Assembly (NCBI RefSeq): GCF_010728925.1
Contig: NZ_AP022608.1
Span: 682,001-746,000, forward strand
DNA length: 64,000 nucleotides
Direction of reading: 5' to 3'
DNA from: Mycolicibacterium gadium
GTDB lineage: Bacteria > Actinomycetota > Actinomycetes > Mycobacteriales > Mycobacteriaceae
Position 1 is the first letter of the stretch; every line of letters starts with the position of its first letter. Both the position numbers and the translations under genes were made by a program. Below the pieces are notes generated by a model. It had not been told where the DNA came from. It worked only from the letters and a program-made list of their open reading frames with translations, and ran no database searches. Below are positions 55,622 through 64,000 of the stretch, piece by piece.

Positions 55622-56467
55622 ATGGCGGGCGTCGGCGACCTACTGAACTGGACCCGGAGCCAGGTCGTCTCTCGAGTCCCCAAAGCCGACCTGGATCAAC
55701 GCGACGCCGACTACATCCGCGAGCAGCTACCCGGACTGTGGCTGCTGGCATCGCTGTACTTCCGCGCCGACGTCCGCGGCCTGGACCGGATTCCGGCTGA
55801 CGGCCCCGTGCTCATGGTCGGCAACCACAGCGGCGGCAACCTCCCGCCGGACACGTTCGTCTTCACGCTGGCGTTCTGTTCGTACTTCGGCGTCGAGCGA
55901 CCGTTTTATCAACTCGCCCACAACCTCGTCGTTTCGATGCCGGGACTCGGCTCGTTGCGCAAGTTCGGCACTGTGGCCGCCAACCACGAAAACGCCGAGC
56001 TGGCATTGAAGTCCGGCGCCGCGCTGCTGGTGTACCCCGGCGGTGATTACGAAGTCTTCCGGCCGTCGTGGCAGCGGCACGAGGTGGATTTCGGGGGACG
56101 CAAGGGCTACGTCAAGCTCGCCCGTGAGGCTGGGGTCCCGATCGTGCCGATCGCCAGCGTTGGCGGCCAGGAGGCGGCGCTGTTCCTCGACCGCGGGCAG
56201 TGGCTGGCCAAGCTGCTGATGGTCGACAAGATGGCCCGGTTGAAGAGCGTCCCGATTCTGCTGGCGCCGCCGTGGGGTCTGACGGTCAGCGACATGGTGC
56301 CGCGGTTGCCCCTCCCGACGAAGATCGCGATCGAGGTGCAGGACCCCATCGAGCCCGACGACATCGCCGGCAGCGACGACGACGTCGTGCACGAGAAGGT
56401 GGAGGCCGCGCTGCAGGCCGGGGTGGACCGGCTGGCGGCCGAACGACGATTCCCGGTGCTGGGCTGA
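55622..56467 (+). CDS. PlsC-type acyltransferase
   Basis: A 281-residue glycerolipid-type acyltransferase. GNHSGGNLPPD is the HX4D catalytic motif, LVYPGGDYEVFRPSWQRHEVDFGGRKGYVKLA is the conserved downstream block. The ATG at 55622 is chosen; a GTG at 55550 would add 24 residues and cannot be excluded. The next gene begins in the last base of its stop codon, so they are co-translated. Likely substrate: an acyl group moved to a lysophospholipid or similar alcohol at the inner membrane. Confidence 0.85.
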   Translation: MAGVGDLLNWTRSQVVSRVPKADLDQRDADYIREQLPGLWLLASLYFRADVRGLDRIPADGPVLMVGNHSGGNLPPDTFVFTLAFCSYFGVERPFYQLAHNLVVSMPGLGSLRKFGTVAANHENAELALKSGAALLVYPGGDYEVFRPSWQRHEVDFGGRKGYVKLAREAGVPIVPIASVGGQEAALFLDRGQWLAKLLMVDKMARLKSVPILLAPPWGLTVSDMVPRLPLPTKIAIEVQDPIEPDDIAGSDDDVVHEKVEAALQAGVDRLAAERRFPVLG

Positions 56468-56901
56468 TGAGGGTGCAACGGCAGTGCGTGGTCGACGCCG
56501 ACCGCGAAGCGGTGTGGAAAGTGGTCAGCAACCCCGACTGTTACCCGGAATTCATGGCCAGCCTCGAACGGTGGGAGACCGCCGACGACGAGCCTGCCAG
56601 TCTCGGCGCCCGCTACACCGTGCATTGGAAGGTGGGGTCGGTCCCCATCGGCGGCGTCATCGAGGTCGTCGAGTTCGATCCGCCGCGCGAGTTGTCGTGG
56701 GTGGGGCTCACCGGAGTTTCACAGCGTGGACGGTTCCGGTTGCGCGAAACGGCCGACGGCCGCACCAAAGTCACCTTCCGGCTGGCCTATGAATCAGCGG
56801 GCAACGTCCTCGGGCTGATCGCGGACCGCGTGGCCGCCGGCCAGGTCGGCCGCAACATGGGTGCGACGCTGAAGAACCTGCGTCACATGGTCGAAGGCTA
56901 G
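56467..56901 (+). CDS. SRPBCC (START-like) family protein
   Basis: A 144-residue protein with the family pattern: ADREAVWKVVSNPDCYPEFMASLERWETADDE, then a beta sheet with GSVPIGGVIEVVEFDPPRELSWVGL, and a final helix NMGATLKNLRHMVEG. It shares an operon with the acyltransferase. Such proteins bind lipids or small hydrophobic ligands. Its stop overlaps by 4 bases the end of the convergent secreted protein gene. Confidence 0.82.
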   Translation: MRVQRQCVVDADREAVWKVVSNPDCYPEFMASLERWETADDEPASLGARYTVHWKVGSVPIGGVIEVVEFDPPRELSWVGLTGVSQRGRFRLRETADGRTKVTFRLAYESAGNVLGLIADRVAAGQVGRNMGATLKNLRHMVEG

Positions 56902-57317
56902 GCCGGCGGCGCGGCCGGAGCACCTGCGCCAGGGGCGCCTTGGATCGGCACGACCGGCGTCGGGGTCACGGTGGTGACGCCGTTACCGCCGACCCGGGGA
57001 CCGCCCGCGGGTCCCATCTGCTCGAGCTGGTCGGCTGCTGCCTGGCTGCAGTCGAGCATCAGCAGGATGCGACCGCTCGAGGTGACCTTCTGGCTGTCGA
57101 CGAGGCAGTTGGCCTGGGAGAGCACGCTGCCGAAAGATCCGCCGAAGTAGCCCTTGTAGCCCTGCGACTTCAAGATCTGCAGCGCCTTGTTATAGGGCTC
57201 ACCGACGACGTTCATGTAGTTCGAGCCGCCCGGCTGGGACATGGCGATTCCCGCTCCGACCAGCGCGGCGGAGCCGACTGCGACGAGCCCTCCGCTCAGC
57301 ACAACGAGCTTCTTCAC
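56898..57317 (-). CDS. Secreted mycobacterial protein, unknown
   Basis: A 139-residue exported protein with a signal peptide (VKKLVVLSGGLVAVGSAALVGAGIAMSQP) and a domain VVGEPYNKALQILKSQGYKGYFGGSFGSVLSQANCLVDSQKVT resembling a PASTA-like beta-alpha unit, with two cysteines and a Pro/Ala/Gly-rich tail. The GTG at 57317 is chosen; GGAGA lies 8 bases upstream. Function unknown. Confidence 0.8.
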   Translation of the reverse strand: MKKLVVLSGGLVAVGSAALVGAGIAMSQPGGSNYMNVVGEPYNKALQILKSQGYKGYFGGSFGSVLSQANCLVDSQKVTSSGRILLMLDCSQAAADQLEQMGPAGGPRVGGNGVTTVTPTPVVPIQGAPGAGAPAAPPA

Positions 57318-57416
57318 GTGAAATGTCTCCCTATGTCGATGCGGTGCGAACATATCGCAGACGTGACAAATGTGAAACCGGAGAAGAAGCGCTCCGCGTT
57401 ACATCTGGGGTTACCC

Positions 57417-59543
57417 CTAGGCGTTCACCGCGGCCCGCATGACCTGGCCCAACGCGGCCGCCCGCGGGTCGGCGAAAACGTCCTCGAGCAGCATTTTCCT
57501 GCCGTCCGGGCCCGTCAGCGGCACCCTCCAGTTCGGGTATTCGTCCGTCGTCCCCGGCTGATTCTGGGTGCGCAGGTCGCCGACCGCGTCGGCCAGCGAT
57601 AGCGCCAGCAGCCGCGACCGCGTCCGGCCCAGGTACTTGTAGAGCGCGCTGACCACCTGATCGACGCCGACCTCGTCCAGATCGCCGCTCAACAACCCGA
57701 CCCGACGCAGCTCGTCGAGCCACGCGGCCTGTTGGCGACGATCGGCGGCCAGTTCCTCCTCGGCGGGCCGGGTCAGCAGCCCGAGCTCGTCGCGGAGCCG
57801 GACATGTTCGCCCGCGAGGTAGCCGGGGGTCGGGGGGAGGTCGTGGGTGGTCACCGAGGACAGGCAGAACTCACGCCAGTGCTCGGCCCGCAGCGGCGCG
57901 CCGTCACCGTCTCGGTCGAACTCGAACCACAAGATCGATGTGCCGAACAAGCCGCGCTCGCGCAGATAGTCGCGTACCCAGGGTTCGACAGTGCCCAGGT
58001 CCTCGCCGACGACGACGGCGCCGGCTCGGTGGGCCTCCAGTGCGACGATCCCGATCATCGCCTCGTGGTCGTACCGCACATAGGTGCCCTCGGTCGGCGG
58101 GGCGCCCTTCGGAATCCACCACAGCCGGAACAGTCCGATGATGTGGTCGATCCGCACGCCACCCGCATGCCGAAGCAGCGTGTTGACGAGCGCGCGGAAC
58201 GGCTCGTAGGCCTGGTTCGCGAGTTCGTCGGGTCGCCACGGCGGCTGCGACCAGTCCTGGCCTAGCTGATTGAACTCGTCCGGCGGCGCGCCTGCGGTGA
58301 CGCCCAACGCCAGCACGTCCTGCAGGGCCCATGCATCGGCCCCGTTCGGGTCGACCCCCACGGCAAGGTCATGCATGATGCCCAGCCCCATGCCCGACGC
58401 CACCGACGTCGCTTGCGCCGCGGTCAGCTGATCGTCGAGTTGCCATTGCAGCCAGCGGTGGAAATCGACGGCCGCCGCGTTGTCGGCGGCGAACCGGGCG
58501 ACGGCCGGGCTTTCGGGATGACGCAGCTCCTCGGGCCACTCGTGCCAATCGCCGCCGTGTTTCTCGGCCAGGGCGCACGACGTCGCGAAATCATCGAGGT
58601 TGCGACCCTGCCGCTCGCGGTAGGCCTGGTATGCCAGGTCCCGGCCCGCGGATCGCTGCACACGGTAGACGGCCTCGAGGGCGGCGCGCTTGTACTTCCA
58701 GACGCGGTCACGGTCGATGAGGCGCGACTTGTGTGCGCGCGCCTGCGCATTCGCCCGGGCCTTGACGATGCGGCCCCGGTTCTCGACGTACGCAAACTCG
58801 GGGATCGCCTCCACCCGCAGGTATATCGGGTTGACGAACCGGCGTGAGGTCGGCAGGTAGGGCGACGGCTCCATCGGCGGGGTGGGCGCGGCGGCGTGCA
58901 GCGGGTTGACGAGGACGAAGCCCGCACCGTGCCGAGACGCCGACCATACGGCGAGATCGGTGAGGTCGGTCAAATCACCGATGCCCCAAGAGGTTCGCGA
59001 TCGGACACTGTAGAGCTGGGTGGCCAGCCCCCACGTCCGTCCCGTCGGCGGTTCCAACGATGCGGGGGAGACGACGATCGGTGAACTGATGTCGGACGTT
59101 CCCAGTTGTAGATGCAGTTCGTGATAGCCGAGCGGCAGGTCGGCGGGTAACTCGAAGCTCGCCTCGCCGACCAGTCGGCCACCGAGATCATAAGGGGGCC
59201 GGTTGTTTTCGAGCTGGCGCAAACCCATCCGGACCGACCCGTCCTCGAGCCGGATCCACAACCTCACCGGATCGCCGTGGGTGACGTGCACCCAGAACGA
59301 CGACGTCGACCCGGCGCGGCCGACGATCACCGGCGGCAGCGCGCGAGACCAATGGTCACGATCGTGTTCTGCCAATTCGGCGGTGCGCCGATCGTCGGTG
59401 GCGGCCTGTACGCCGAGGGCGTCGAGCACACCGACCAGTGTGGATTCGGAGACCGTGATGCGCCTTCCGGTCCAGTCTTCGTATTCCGTTGCGACGCCGT
59501 ACCGTCGCGCCAACTCGACGAGCGACTCGGGGAGTTCGGTCAT
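57417..59543 (-). CDS. malQ: 4-alpha-glucanotransferase (amylomaltase)
   Basis: A 708-residue GH77 enzyme, long-form with an N-terminal extra domain (about 1-150) as is usual in actinobacteria. Catalytic-barrel landmarks: SWGIGDLTDL, NPLHAAAPTPPMEPSPYLPTSRRFVNPIYL, GIMHDLAVGVDPNGAD (nucleophile region), ADELANQAYEPF, RIDHIIGLFRLWWIP, VVGEDLGTVEPWVRDYL and TTHDLPPTPGYLAG. It disproportionates maltodextrins in glycogen/maltose metabolism. The ATG at 59543 is the likely start; it follows a lysA-like gene on the same strand. Confidence 0.93.
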   Translation of the reverse strand: MTELPESLVELARRYGVATEYEDWTGRRITVSESTLVGVLDALGVQAATDDRRTAELAEHDRDHWSRALPPVIVGRAGSTSSFWVHVTHGDPVRLWIRLEDGSVRMGLRQLENNRPPYDLGGRLVGEASFELPADLPLGYHELHLQLGTSDISSPIVVSPASLEPPTGRTWGLATQLYSVRSRTSWGIGDLTDLTDLAVWSASRHGAGFVLVNPLHAAAPTPPMEPSPYLPTSRRFVNPIYLRVEAIPEFAYVENRGRIVKARANAQARAHKSRLIDRDRVWKYKRAALEAVYRVQRSAGRDLAYQAYRERQGRNLDDFATSCALAEKHGGDWHEWPEELRHPESPAVARFAADNAAAVDFHRWLQWQLDDQLTAAQATSVASGMGLGIMHDLAVGVDPNGADAWALQDVLALGVTAGAPPDEFNQLGQDWSQPPWRPDELANQAYEPFRALVNTLLRHAGGVRIDHIIGLFRLWWIPKGAPPTEGTYVRYDHEAMIGIVALEAHRAGAVVVGEDLGTVEPWVRDYLRERGLFGTSILWFEFDRDGDGAPLRAEHWREFCLSSVTTHDLPPTPGYLAGEHVRLRDELGLLTRPAEEELAADRRQQAAWLDELRRVGLLSGDLDEVGVDQVVSALYKYLGRTRSRLLALSLADAVGDLRTQNQPGTTDEYPNWRVPLTGPDGRKMLLEDVFADPRAAALGQVMRAAVNA

Positions 59544-59562
59544 GCGACTATCTTGCCCGCAA

Positions 59563-60867
59563 TCAGTCGACGTCACGCATCAGCAGGTCATCCCAGGTGT
59601 CGCGGCGGACCACCAGCCGCGCCGCACCGGCGCGGGTGAACACCACCGGAACCCGGCGGGCGCCGTTGTACTGATTGGACATCGTGTAGCAGTAGGCCCC
59701 GGTGACGGGCACCGCGAGCAGGTCGCCGATCGATGGTTCTTGTAGCGCGACGCCGTCGACCAGTTGGTCGCCCGATTCGCAGTGCCGTCCCACAACGCTG
59801 ACGGTTTCGCCACCACCGACCCGGTTGACGATCGTTGCCTCGAACCGCTGACCGGTGAGTGAGACCTCGAGGTTGTCACCCATGCCGCCGTCCACCGCGA
59901 CGTGCGTGACGACGCCGCGTTTGAGGGTCGTGATGCGGTAGATCGTGCATGCGCTGTTGGCGACCATGCTGCGGCCGGGTTCGACGATGATGCGGCTGCC
60001 CTCCGGTAGCAGCGCCGTCGCCTGAGTCACCATCGCGTCGGCGTAGTCGTCGAGGGTCGGCGGGTGCTCGGCGTAGGTGTAGCGCACGCCAAGCCCACCG
60101 CCCAGGTCGTACACCTCGAAGGTGCCCAGCTTCGCGATGGGCTCGACCGCCTGCGCGAGCTGCTCGACGTTGAGCAGCTGTGAGCCGACATGGGTGTGCA
60201 CGCCGTCGAGGCGCATCTTGGCGCTGCGCTCGATCCGCGCGATCGCGGCACGGGCATCATCGGGCGCCAGGCCGAACTTCGACCCAGCGTGCCCCGTCGC
60301 CTGGGAGGCATGTGTGGCGGCCTCCACGCCCGGGATGACCCGGACCAGGCACGGCTGCTGATGTCCCGTCGGAACGATGCGCTCGAGGCGGTCGATGTCG
60401 TCGAAGTTGTCGACCACCACCAGTCCGATTCCGTGCTTCACAGCCATGCCCAGTTCGTCGTCAGATTTGGCGTTACCGTGCAGCAGAATCCGGGCCGGGT
60501 CGACGCCCGCCTTGAGGGCGGTCCGGATCTCGCCGCCGCCCGCGACGTCGAGGTGCAGACCCTCATGGGCCATCACCCGCTGAACGGCCGTGCACGGGAA
60601 TGACTTCGACGCGAACGCCACGTCGCAGCGCGGCCAGCGACTGCGGAAGGCGCTGAGGTAGTCGCGGGCCCGCTGACGCAACGCGTCTTCGGAGACGACG
60701 ATGGCCGGCGTGCCGAACTGCGCGGCCACGTCGTCGAGGCGGCATCCGCCGACCACGAGGGTCCCGTCGCTGTCGGTGCGGGTGCCCGGCGGGAAGAGGC
60801 CGACCAACGCATCGGCCGCAGCTTTTCTCTGCTCGTCTCGCGAGCGCTCATCGCCGTCCACCGTCAT
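59563..60867 (-). CDS. Diaminopimelate decarboxylase-like protein
   Basis: A 434-residue fold-III PLP decarboxylase. FASKSFPCTAV holds the PLP lysine, GVHTHVGSQL and DLGGGLGVRY are barrel motifs, and GRHCESGDQLV the active-site cysteine region shared by LysA and related decarboxylases. It resembles LysA but stands next to malQ, not in a lysine or threonine operon, so it may be a second LysA or a relative with another substrate. ATG start at 60867. Confidence 0.8.
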   Translation of the reverse strand: MTVDGDERSRDEQRKAAADALVGLFPPGTRTDSDGTLVVGGCRLDDVAAQFGTPAIVVSEDALRQRARDYLSAFRSRWPRCDVAFASKSFPCTAVQRVMAHEGLHLDVAGGGEIRTALKAGVDPARILLHGNAKSDDELGMAVKHGIGLVVVDNFDDIDRLERIVPTGHQQPCLVRVIPGVEAATHASQATGHAGSKFGLAPDDARAAIARIERSAKMRLDGVHTHVGSQLLNVEQLAQAVEPIAKLGTFEVYDLGGGLGVRYTYAEHPPTLDDYADAMVTQATALLPEGSRIIVEPGRSMVANSACTIYRITTLKRGVVTHVAVDGGMGDNLEVSLTGQRFEATIVNRVGGGETVSVVGRHCESGDQLVDGVALQEPSIGDLLAVPVTGAYCYTMSNQYNGARRVPVVFTRAGAARLVVRRDTWDDLLMRDVD

Positions 60868-60939
60868 CGCCTCAGCGTCTCACCCGCATGTGCGCGCGTG
60901 AATGCGGTCGACAAAGTTCGTGAACTCGCCTACGGTATG

Positions 60940-60959
60940 TCTGTAATGATCCTTACAGA
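60940..60959. promoter_or_regulatory. Inverted repeat at the TetR start, probable operator
   Basis: TCTGTAATGATCCTTACAGA has perfect 7-base arms around TGATCC. It covers the likely start codon of the TetR gene and lies 4-10 bases after a TAnnnT element (TACGGT, 60931-60936). Autorepression of a leaderless tetR-SDR transcript is the simplest reading. Confidence 0.65.
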
Positions 60960-61563
60960 TAGAACGTTGACGAAAAAGCAGCAGCAGGGCGAGCAGTCCC
61001 GCGAGCAGATCCTCGACGCGACGGAAAAGCTGATGGCCACACGTGGCTACGCCGCGACGTCCATCAGCGACATCCGCAAGGCCTGCGGCCTGCCGGCGAG
61101 TTCGATCTACTGGCACTTCGGATCCAAGGACGGCGTGCTGGCGGCCGTCATGGAACGCGGCGCCCAGCGGTATTTCGCGGCCATACCCGCCGACGCCACC
61201 GTCGAACGACAGCTGGACGCGGTGGTGCGCCAGCAATCACAGCATCCGGATTTCCTGCGGCTGTTCCTGCTCCTGTCACTGGAGCGCAGCGACGATCCCG
61301 CGGTCGCCGAAGTGGTGCGACGGGTCCGCGACACCGCGATCGCGCGGTTTCGCGACGCGATCGCACAACTGCTTCCCGCCGACATTCCCGACCGCACGGC
61401 GCAGCGCGTCCTGGATGAACTCGCCGCGGTGGCGGTCGCGCTGTCGGACGGGATCTTCCTCGCGGTCCATCTCGAGCCCGAGACCACCGACGTCGACCGG
61501 ATGTACCGGCGGCTGCATCAGACCGTAACCGCCCTGATCCCGACTCTCTTGGAGGAGAAGTGA
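60946..61563 (+). CDS. TetR/AcrR family transcriptional regulator
   Basis: About 205 residues. The TetR DNA-binding domain covers roughly the first 60 residues (REQILDATEKLMATRGYAATSISDIRKACGLPASSIYWHFGSKDGVL). The rest is a helical ligand domain. ATG 60946 is chosen because a TACGGT element lies 9 bases upstream, fitting a leaderless mRNA; a GTG at 60898 or TTG at 60967 are alternatives. It is coupled by GTGA to the SDR gene downstream, which it probably regulates. Confidence 0.88.
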   Translation: MILTDRTLTKKQQQGEQSREQILDATEKLMATRGYAATSISDIRKACGLPASSIYWHFGSKDGVLAAVMERGAQRYFAAIPADATVERQLDAVVRQQSQHPDFLRLFLLLSLERSDDPAVAEVVRRVRDTAIARFRDAIAQLLPADIPDRTAQRVLDELAAVAVALSDGIFLAVHLEPETTDVDRMYRRLHQTVTALIPTLLEEK

Positions 61564-62513
61564 CCGCAACACCGAACAAGACAGCGATCATCACCGGTGC
61601 CAGTGCCGGGCTCGGATTGGAATGCGCGACAGCGCTTCTCGCGAGCGACCCAACCTGGCATGTGGTGTTCGCGGTGCGCGACGTGGCGCGCGGCGCGCAC
61701 GCGGTCGAACAGGCCGGCCACCCGGCGCGGTGCACGGTTCTCGAAATGGACCTCGCGTCGCTGACGTCGGTCCACGCCTTCGCCGAAGACTTCCGCGGCC
61801 GCGGACTGCCGCCGCTGCACGCGATCGTCTGCAACGCCGGCCTTCAGGTCGTGTCGGGCACCGAACACACCGCCGAGGGCGTGGAGATGACTTTCGGAGT
61901 GAACCATCTCGGACACTTCGCCCTGGTGCGGGACCTGCTCGCGGACCTGGCCCACCCGGCGCGCATCGTGGTCGTCGCCAGCGGCACCCACGATCCGGCC
62001 AAGACCACGGGAATGCCCGCACCGCGGTACACCAGGGCCGCCGACCTCGCGCATCCCGCGGATGACGAACCGGTCGACGGCCGCCGCCGGTACACCACGT
62101 CGAAGCTGTGCAACCTGCTGTACGCGTACGAACTCGACCGTCGGCTCGGCTGCGGTGCCAACGGTGTCACGGTCAACGCGTTCGATCCCGGCCTGATGCC
62201 CGGCTCCGGCCTGGCCCGCAATTACTCGGCGATCGGGCGGTGGGCCTGGCGGTACCTGTTTCCACTGCTGCGGGTGCTGCCGAATGTCAACAGCACCAGG
62301 GCCTCGGGCGCGCGCCTGGCGGCGTTGGTCTGCGATCCCCGGTTCGACGACGTCACCGGGTCGTACTTCGAAGGGAAGCGGCCGATCGCATCGTCGACCG
62401 ACTCCTACGACCGTGAGAAGGCGCTCGACCTGTGGGAGACCAGCGAGCAACTACTCGAGCGCACCGATCATCAGGACCAGCCCGGCGAACCCCGCGGTCG
62501 CGCAGCCAAGTAG
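61560..62513 (+). CDS. Short-chain dehydrogenase/reductase, WWOX/retinol dehydrogenase-like
   Basis: A 317-residue SDR. TGASAGLG is the cofactor loop, NAGL the NAG equivalent, GVNHLGHFALV the helix-4 motif, VVVASGTHDP the serine region and YTTSKLCNLLYAYEL the Tyr-Lys motif. GTG start overlaps the TetR stop. Its last 63 bases overlap the convergent DUF202 gene. Substrate unknown. Confidence 0.88.
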   Translation: MTATPNKTAIITGASAGLGLECATALLASDPTWHVVFAVRDVARGAHAVEQAGHPARCTVLEMDLASLTSVHAFAEDFRGRGLPPLHAIVCNAGLQVVSGTEHTAEGVEMTFGVNHLGHFALVRDLLADLAHPARIVVVASGTHDPAKTTGMPAPRYTRAADLAHPADDEPVDGRRRYTTSKLCNLLYAYELDRRLGCGANGVTVNAFDPGLMPGSGLARNYSAIGRWAWRYLFPLLRVLPNVNSTRASGARLAALVCDPRFDDVTGSYFEGKRPIASSTDSYDREKALDLWETSEQLLERTDHQDQPGEPRGRAAK

Positions 62514-62747
62514 GACGATCTCGGCCTTCGGCGCGACCGTGAAACTGTGCGCCCGTCGGCGAGCCAGCCAGACGACAAGGACTGCCAACAAGGCTCCCAC
62601 CACGGGCAGTGCGATCCGCCCGTCGTCCAATGGACCTCGGCCGAACAACGGCAGCGCTCCGGCGACCAGGAAGCTGATCGCGGTTCGCTCCCAGGACAAT
62701 TGGGTGCGTTCGGCCTGTAATCCTGGCTTCTCCGGTTGAGATGGCAT
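62451..62747 (-). CDS. DUF202 membrane protein
   Basis: A 98-residue protein with three predicted membrane helices and the DUF202 opening (GLQAERTQLSWERTAISFLVAG). It forms a pair with the next gene; such pairs of YidH/YidG-like proteins are widespread. The end overlaps the SDR gene. Function unknown. Confidence 0.8.
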   Translation of the reverse strand: MPSQPEKPGLQAERTQLSWERTAISFLVAGALPLFGRGPLDDGRIALPVVGALLAVLVVWLARRRAHSFTVAPKAEIVLLGCATAGFAGLVLMIGALE

Positions 62748-62750
62748 GAT

Positions 62751-63098
62751 TTACGGCTGCACCGCGATGACGACGATCAGTGCGATGGTCAGTACGACGA
62801 TGGCGCCGCCAAGCAGCGCCGGCATCCGGGATCGGGGCAGGTCGCCGCCCTCATGCATGGCGGTCTGCACGGCACGCCAACGCAGCACCGCCAGCACCGC
62901 AAGGACGCCGCCAGATGCGGTCAGCGTCATTCCCAGGCCATGGCGCACTCCGGGGATGGTCAGGGCGGGCACCAGTTGCACGACCGCGACGCCGCCGGCG
63001 ATCAGTGCCAGCGCGGTGCGAATCCACGCGAGGAAGGTGCGCTCGTTGGCGAGCGTGAAGCGATAGTCCAGATCCTCGTGATCGTCGGTCACTGCCAC
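62751..63098 (-). CDS. DUF202 (YidH-like) membrane protein
   Basis: A 115-residue protein with three membrane helices. DYRFTLANERTFLAWIRTALALIAGGVAVVQL is the diagnostic DUF202 opening. GTG start. It lies 3 bases upstream of its relative and is probably co-translated. Function unknown. Confidence 0.85.
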   Translation of the reverse strand: MAVTDDHEDLDYRFTLANERTFLAWIRTALALIAGGVAVVQLVPALTIPGVRHGLGMTLTASGGVLAVLAVLRWRAVQTAMHEGGDLPRSRMPALLGGAIVVLTIALIVVIAVQP

Positions 63099-63141
63099 GA
63101 CCAGTCAGCCTAGAGTCCTGGGGTCGGTAGTGTCGCCGGAC

Positions 63142-64000
63142 ATGGCGCCCGAATCGCTCGACGCCGTTGTGGCGCAGCATCGAAGGGCCAGAGTCGCGGT
63201 CGCGGCGCTGTTCCTGAGCAACGGAGCGTTGTTCGCCAACCTGTTGCCTCGCTACCCGGAGATCAAGACCGACTTGCAGCTGTCCAACACGATGTTCGGG
63301 ATCGCGATCGCGGCGTTCTCAGCGGGCGCGTTGGTGGCAGGCCTCTCCGCGGCGGCGTTGATCCGCAGGTACCGATCGTCGCGCGTGGCAGTCGTCAGCA
63401 CCCTGGGCCTCGCGGGATTCGTTGTCGCTGCAGCCCTGGCAGGAACCCCGCTGATTCTCGCCGCGGCGTTGTTCATGGCGGGAGCGTGCGATGCGGTCAC
63501 CGACGTGGCGCAGAACGCGCACGGGCTGCGGTTGCAGCGCAATTACGGCCGGTCGATCATCAACTCGTTGCATGCGGTCTGGGCGGGGGGAGCCATCATC
63601 GGCGGCGTGATGGGTGCCGGCGCGATCGCGGTGGGCATATCCCGGGCAACGCATTTGGCGATCGCGGCGGTCCTGTTCGGCGGCGTCGTGCTGATCGCCT
63701 ACCCGTACCTGTTGAAGGGGGCCGATCACGGCGACCATCCGGCGCGGCCGGCAGGGCAGGGATCCGGTGCGGGCTTAGCGGTGTGCGGGACACTGGTCGC
63801 GCTCGTCGTGCTCGCCATCGCGGGAGCGACCGTCGAGGATGCGGGAAGTTCCTGGGCAACACTGTATTTGCGTGACAGCCTCGGTGCGCCCGGGGCGGTC
63901 GCGGTGTTCGGCTATGTCGCACTGGTCGGGTTCATGTTCGTCGGCCGGCTGATCGGGGACCGTCTTGTCGACAGGTTCGGCGAACGCGCGGTGGTTCGCG
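63142..64000 (+). CDS. MFS transporter, cut by the window end
   Basis: At least 286 residues of a major facilitator superfamily permease; the frame is open to the last base. Repeated membrane helices start at about residue 17 (VAVAALFLSNGALFANLLPRYPEIK), and RRYRSSRVAV and GRLIGDRLVDRFGERAV mark cytoplasmic loops of the two halves. The N-terminal PRYPEIKTDLQLSNTMFGIAIAAFSAGALVAG resembles the group of sugar/drug permeases near YfkF-like or fucose-type MFS proteins. ATG at 63142. Substrate unknown. Confidence 0.82.
   Translation, partial: MAPESLDAVVAQHRRARVAVAALFLSNGALFANLLPRYPEIKTDLQLSNTMFGIAIAAFSAGALVAGLSAAALIRRYRSSRVAVVSTLGLAGFVVAAALAGTPLILAAALFMAGACDAVTDVAQNAHGLRLQRNYGRSIINSLHAVWAGGAIIGGVMGAGAIAVGISRATHLAIAAVLFGGVVLIAYPYLLKGADHGDHPARPAGQGSGAGLAVCGTLVALVVLAIAGATVEDAGSSWATLYLRDSLGAPGAVAVFGYVALVGFMFVGRLIGDRLVDRFGERAVVR

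Noticed and set aside
57409..57419. Short GGGG-TTA-CCCC palindrome at the end of malQ
   Set aside because: Only a 4-bp stem with no T-run; too weak to call a terminator or operator.

Overview
The window reads as chromosomal DNA of a mycobacterium, most likely a rapid-growing environmental species. It is GC-rich and carries an MmpS/MmpL pair, an antigen 85 paralogue, DUF732 secreted proteins, a membrane Ser/Thr kinase, many FadD/FadE/CaiB/crotonase genes, and dehydrogenases of the mycofactocin-linked types. No rRNA, tRNA or CRISPR array was seen. Many genes overlap by ATGA or GTGA, and these overlaps fix several start codons.

Region 1 (1-9.6 kb). A minus-strand tetR-mmpS-mmpL-DUF732 block faces a plus-strand SDR-P450 pair. 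A perfect 20-bp palindrome lies between tetR and the SDR gene. A small Cys-repeat secreted protein, a FadD-type ligase and an amidohydrolase follow.

Region 2 (9.6-42.2 kb) is the main feature: a dense catabolic island. It holds three Rieske oxygenase alpha subunits (one KshA-like), a KstD-like flavoprotein, a Rieske ferredoxin and two P450s. It also has an NDMA-type alcohol dehydrogenase, an aldehyde dehydrogenase, two CoA ligases, two CoA transferases (one a tandem fusion), a FadE pair, two crotonases and two MaoC-type hydratases. Further genes encode a thiamine E1 alpha/beta pair with a free-standing lipoyl protein, a degenerate/intact amidohydrolase pair, a SnoaL-like and a CrtC/AttH-like protein, and one GntR/FCD regulator. 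Six promoter regions here share an AT-rich 18-bp element (CTAT, about 10 bases, ATAG or TTAG). This suggests one regulon. The gene mix fits hydroxylation, oxidation, CoA activation and beta-oxidation of an alicyclic, steroid-like or terpenoid-like compound; the substrate cannot be read from sequence. A decayed IS30-type element (36.8-38.2 kb) sits inside the island.

Region 3 (42.2-64 kb) is mixed chromosomal backbone: an antigen 85 paralogue, SRPBCC and SnoaL proteins, DUF732, a GDSL hydrolase, two genes with single frameshifts (ankyrin-type and small secreted), an Ndh-like flavoprotein, Nudix, a Ser/Thr kinase, a probable diiron enzyme with its ferredoxin reductase, an acyltransferase, malQ, a lysA-like decarboxylase, a TetR-SDR operon with its own operator, two DUF202 proteins, and an MFS transporter cut by the window end.
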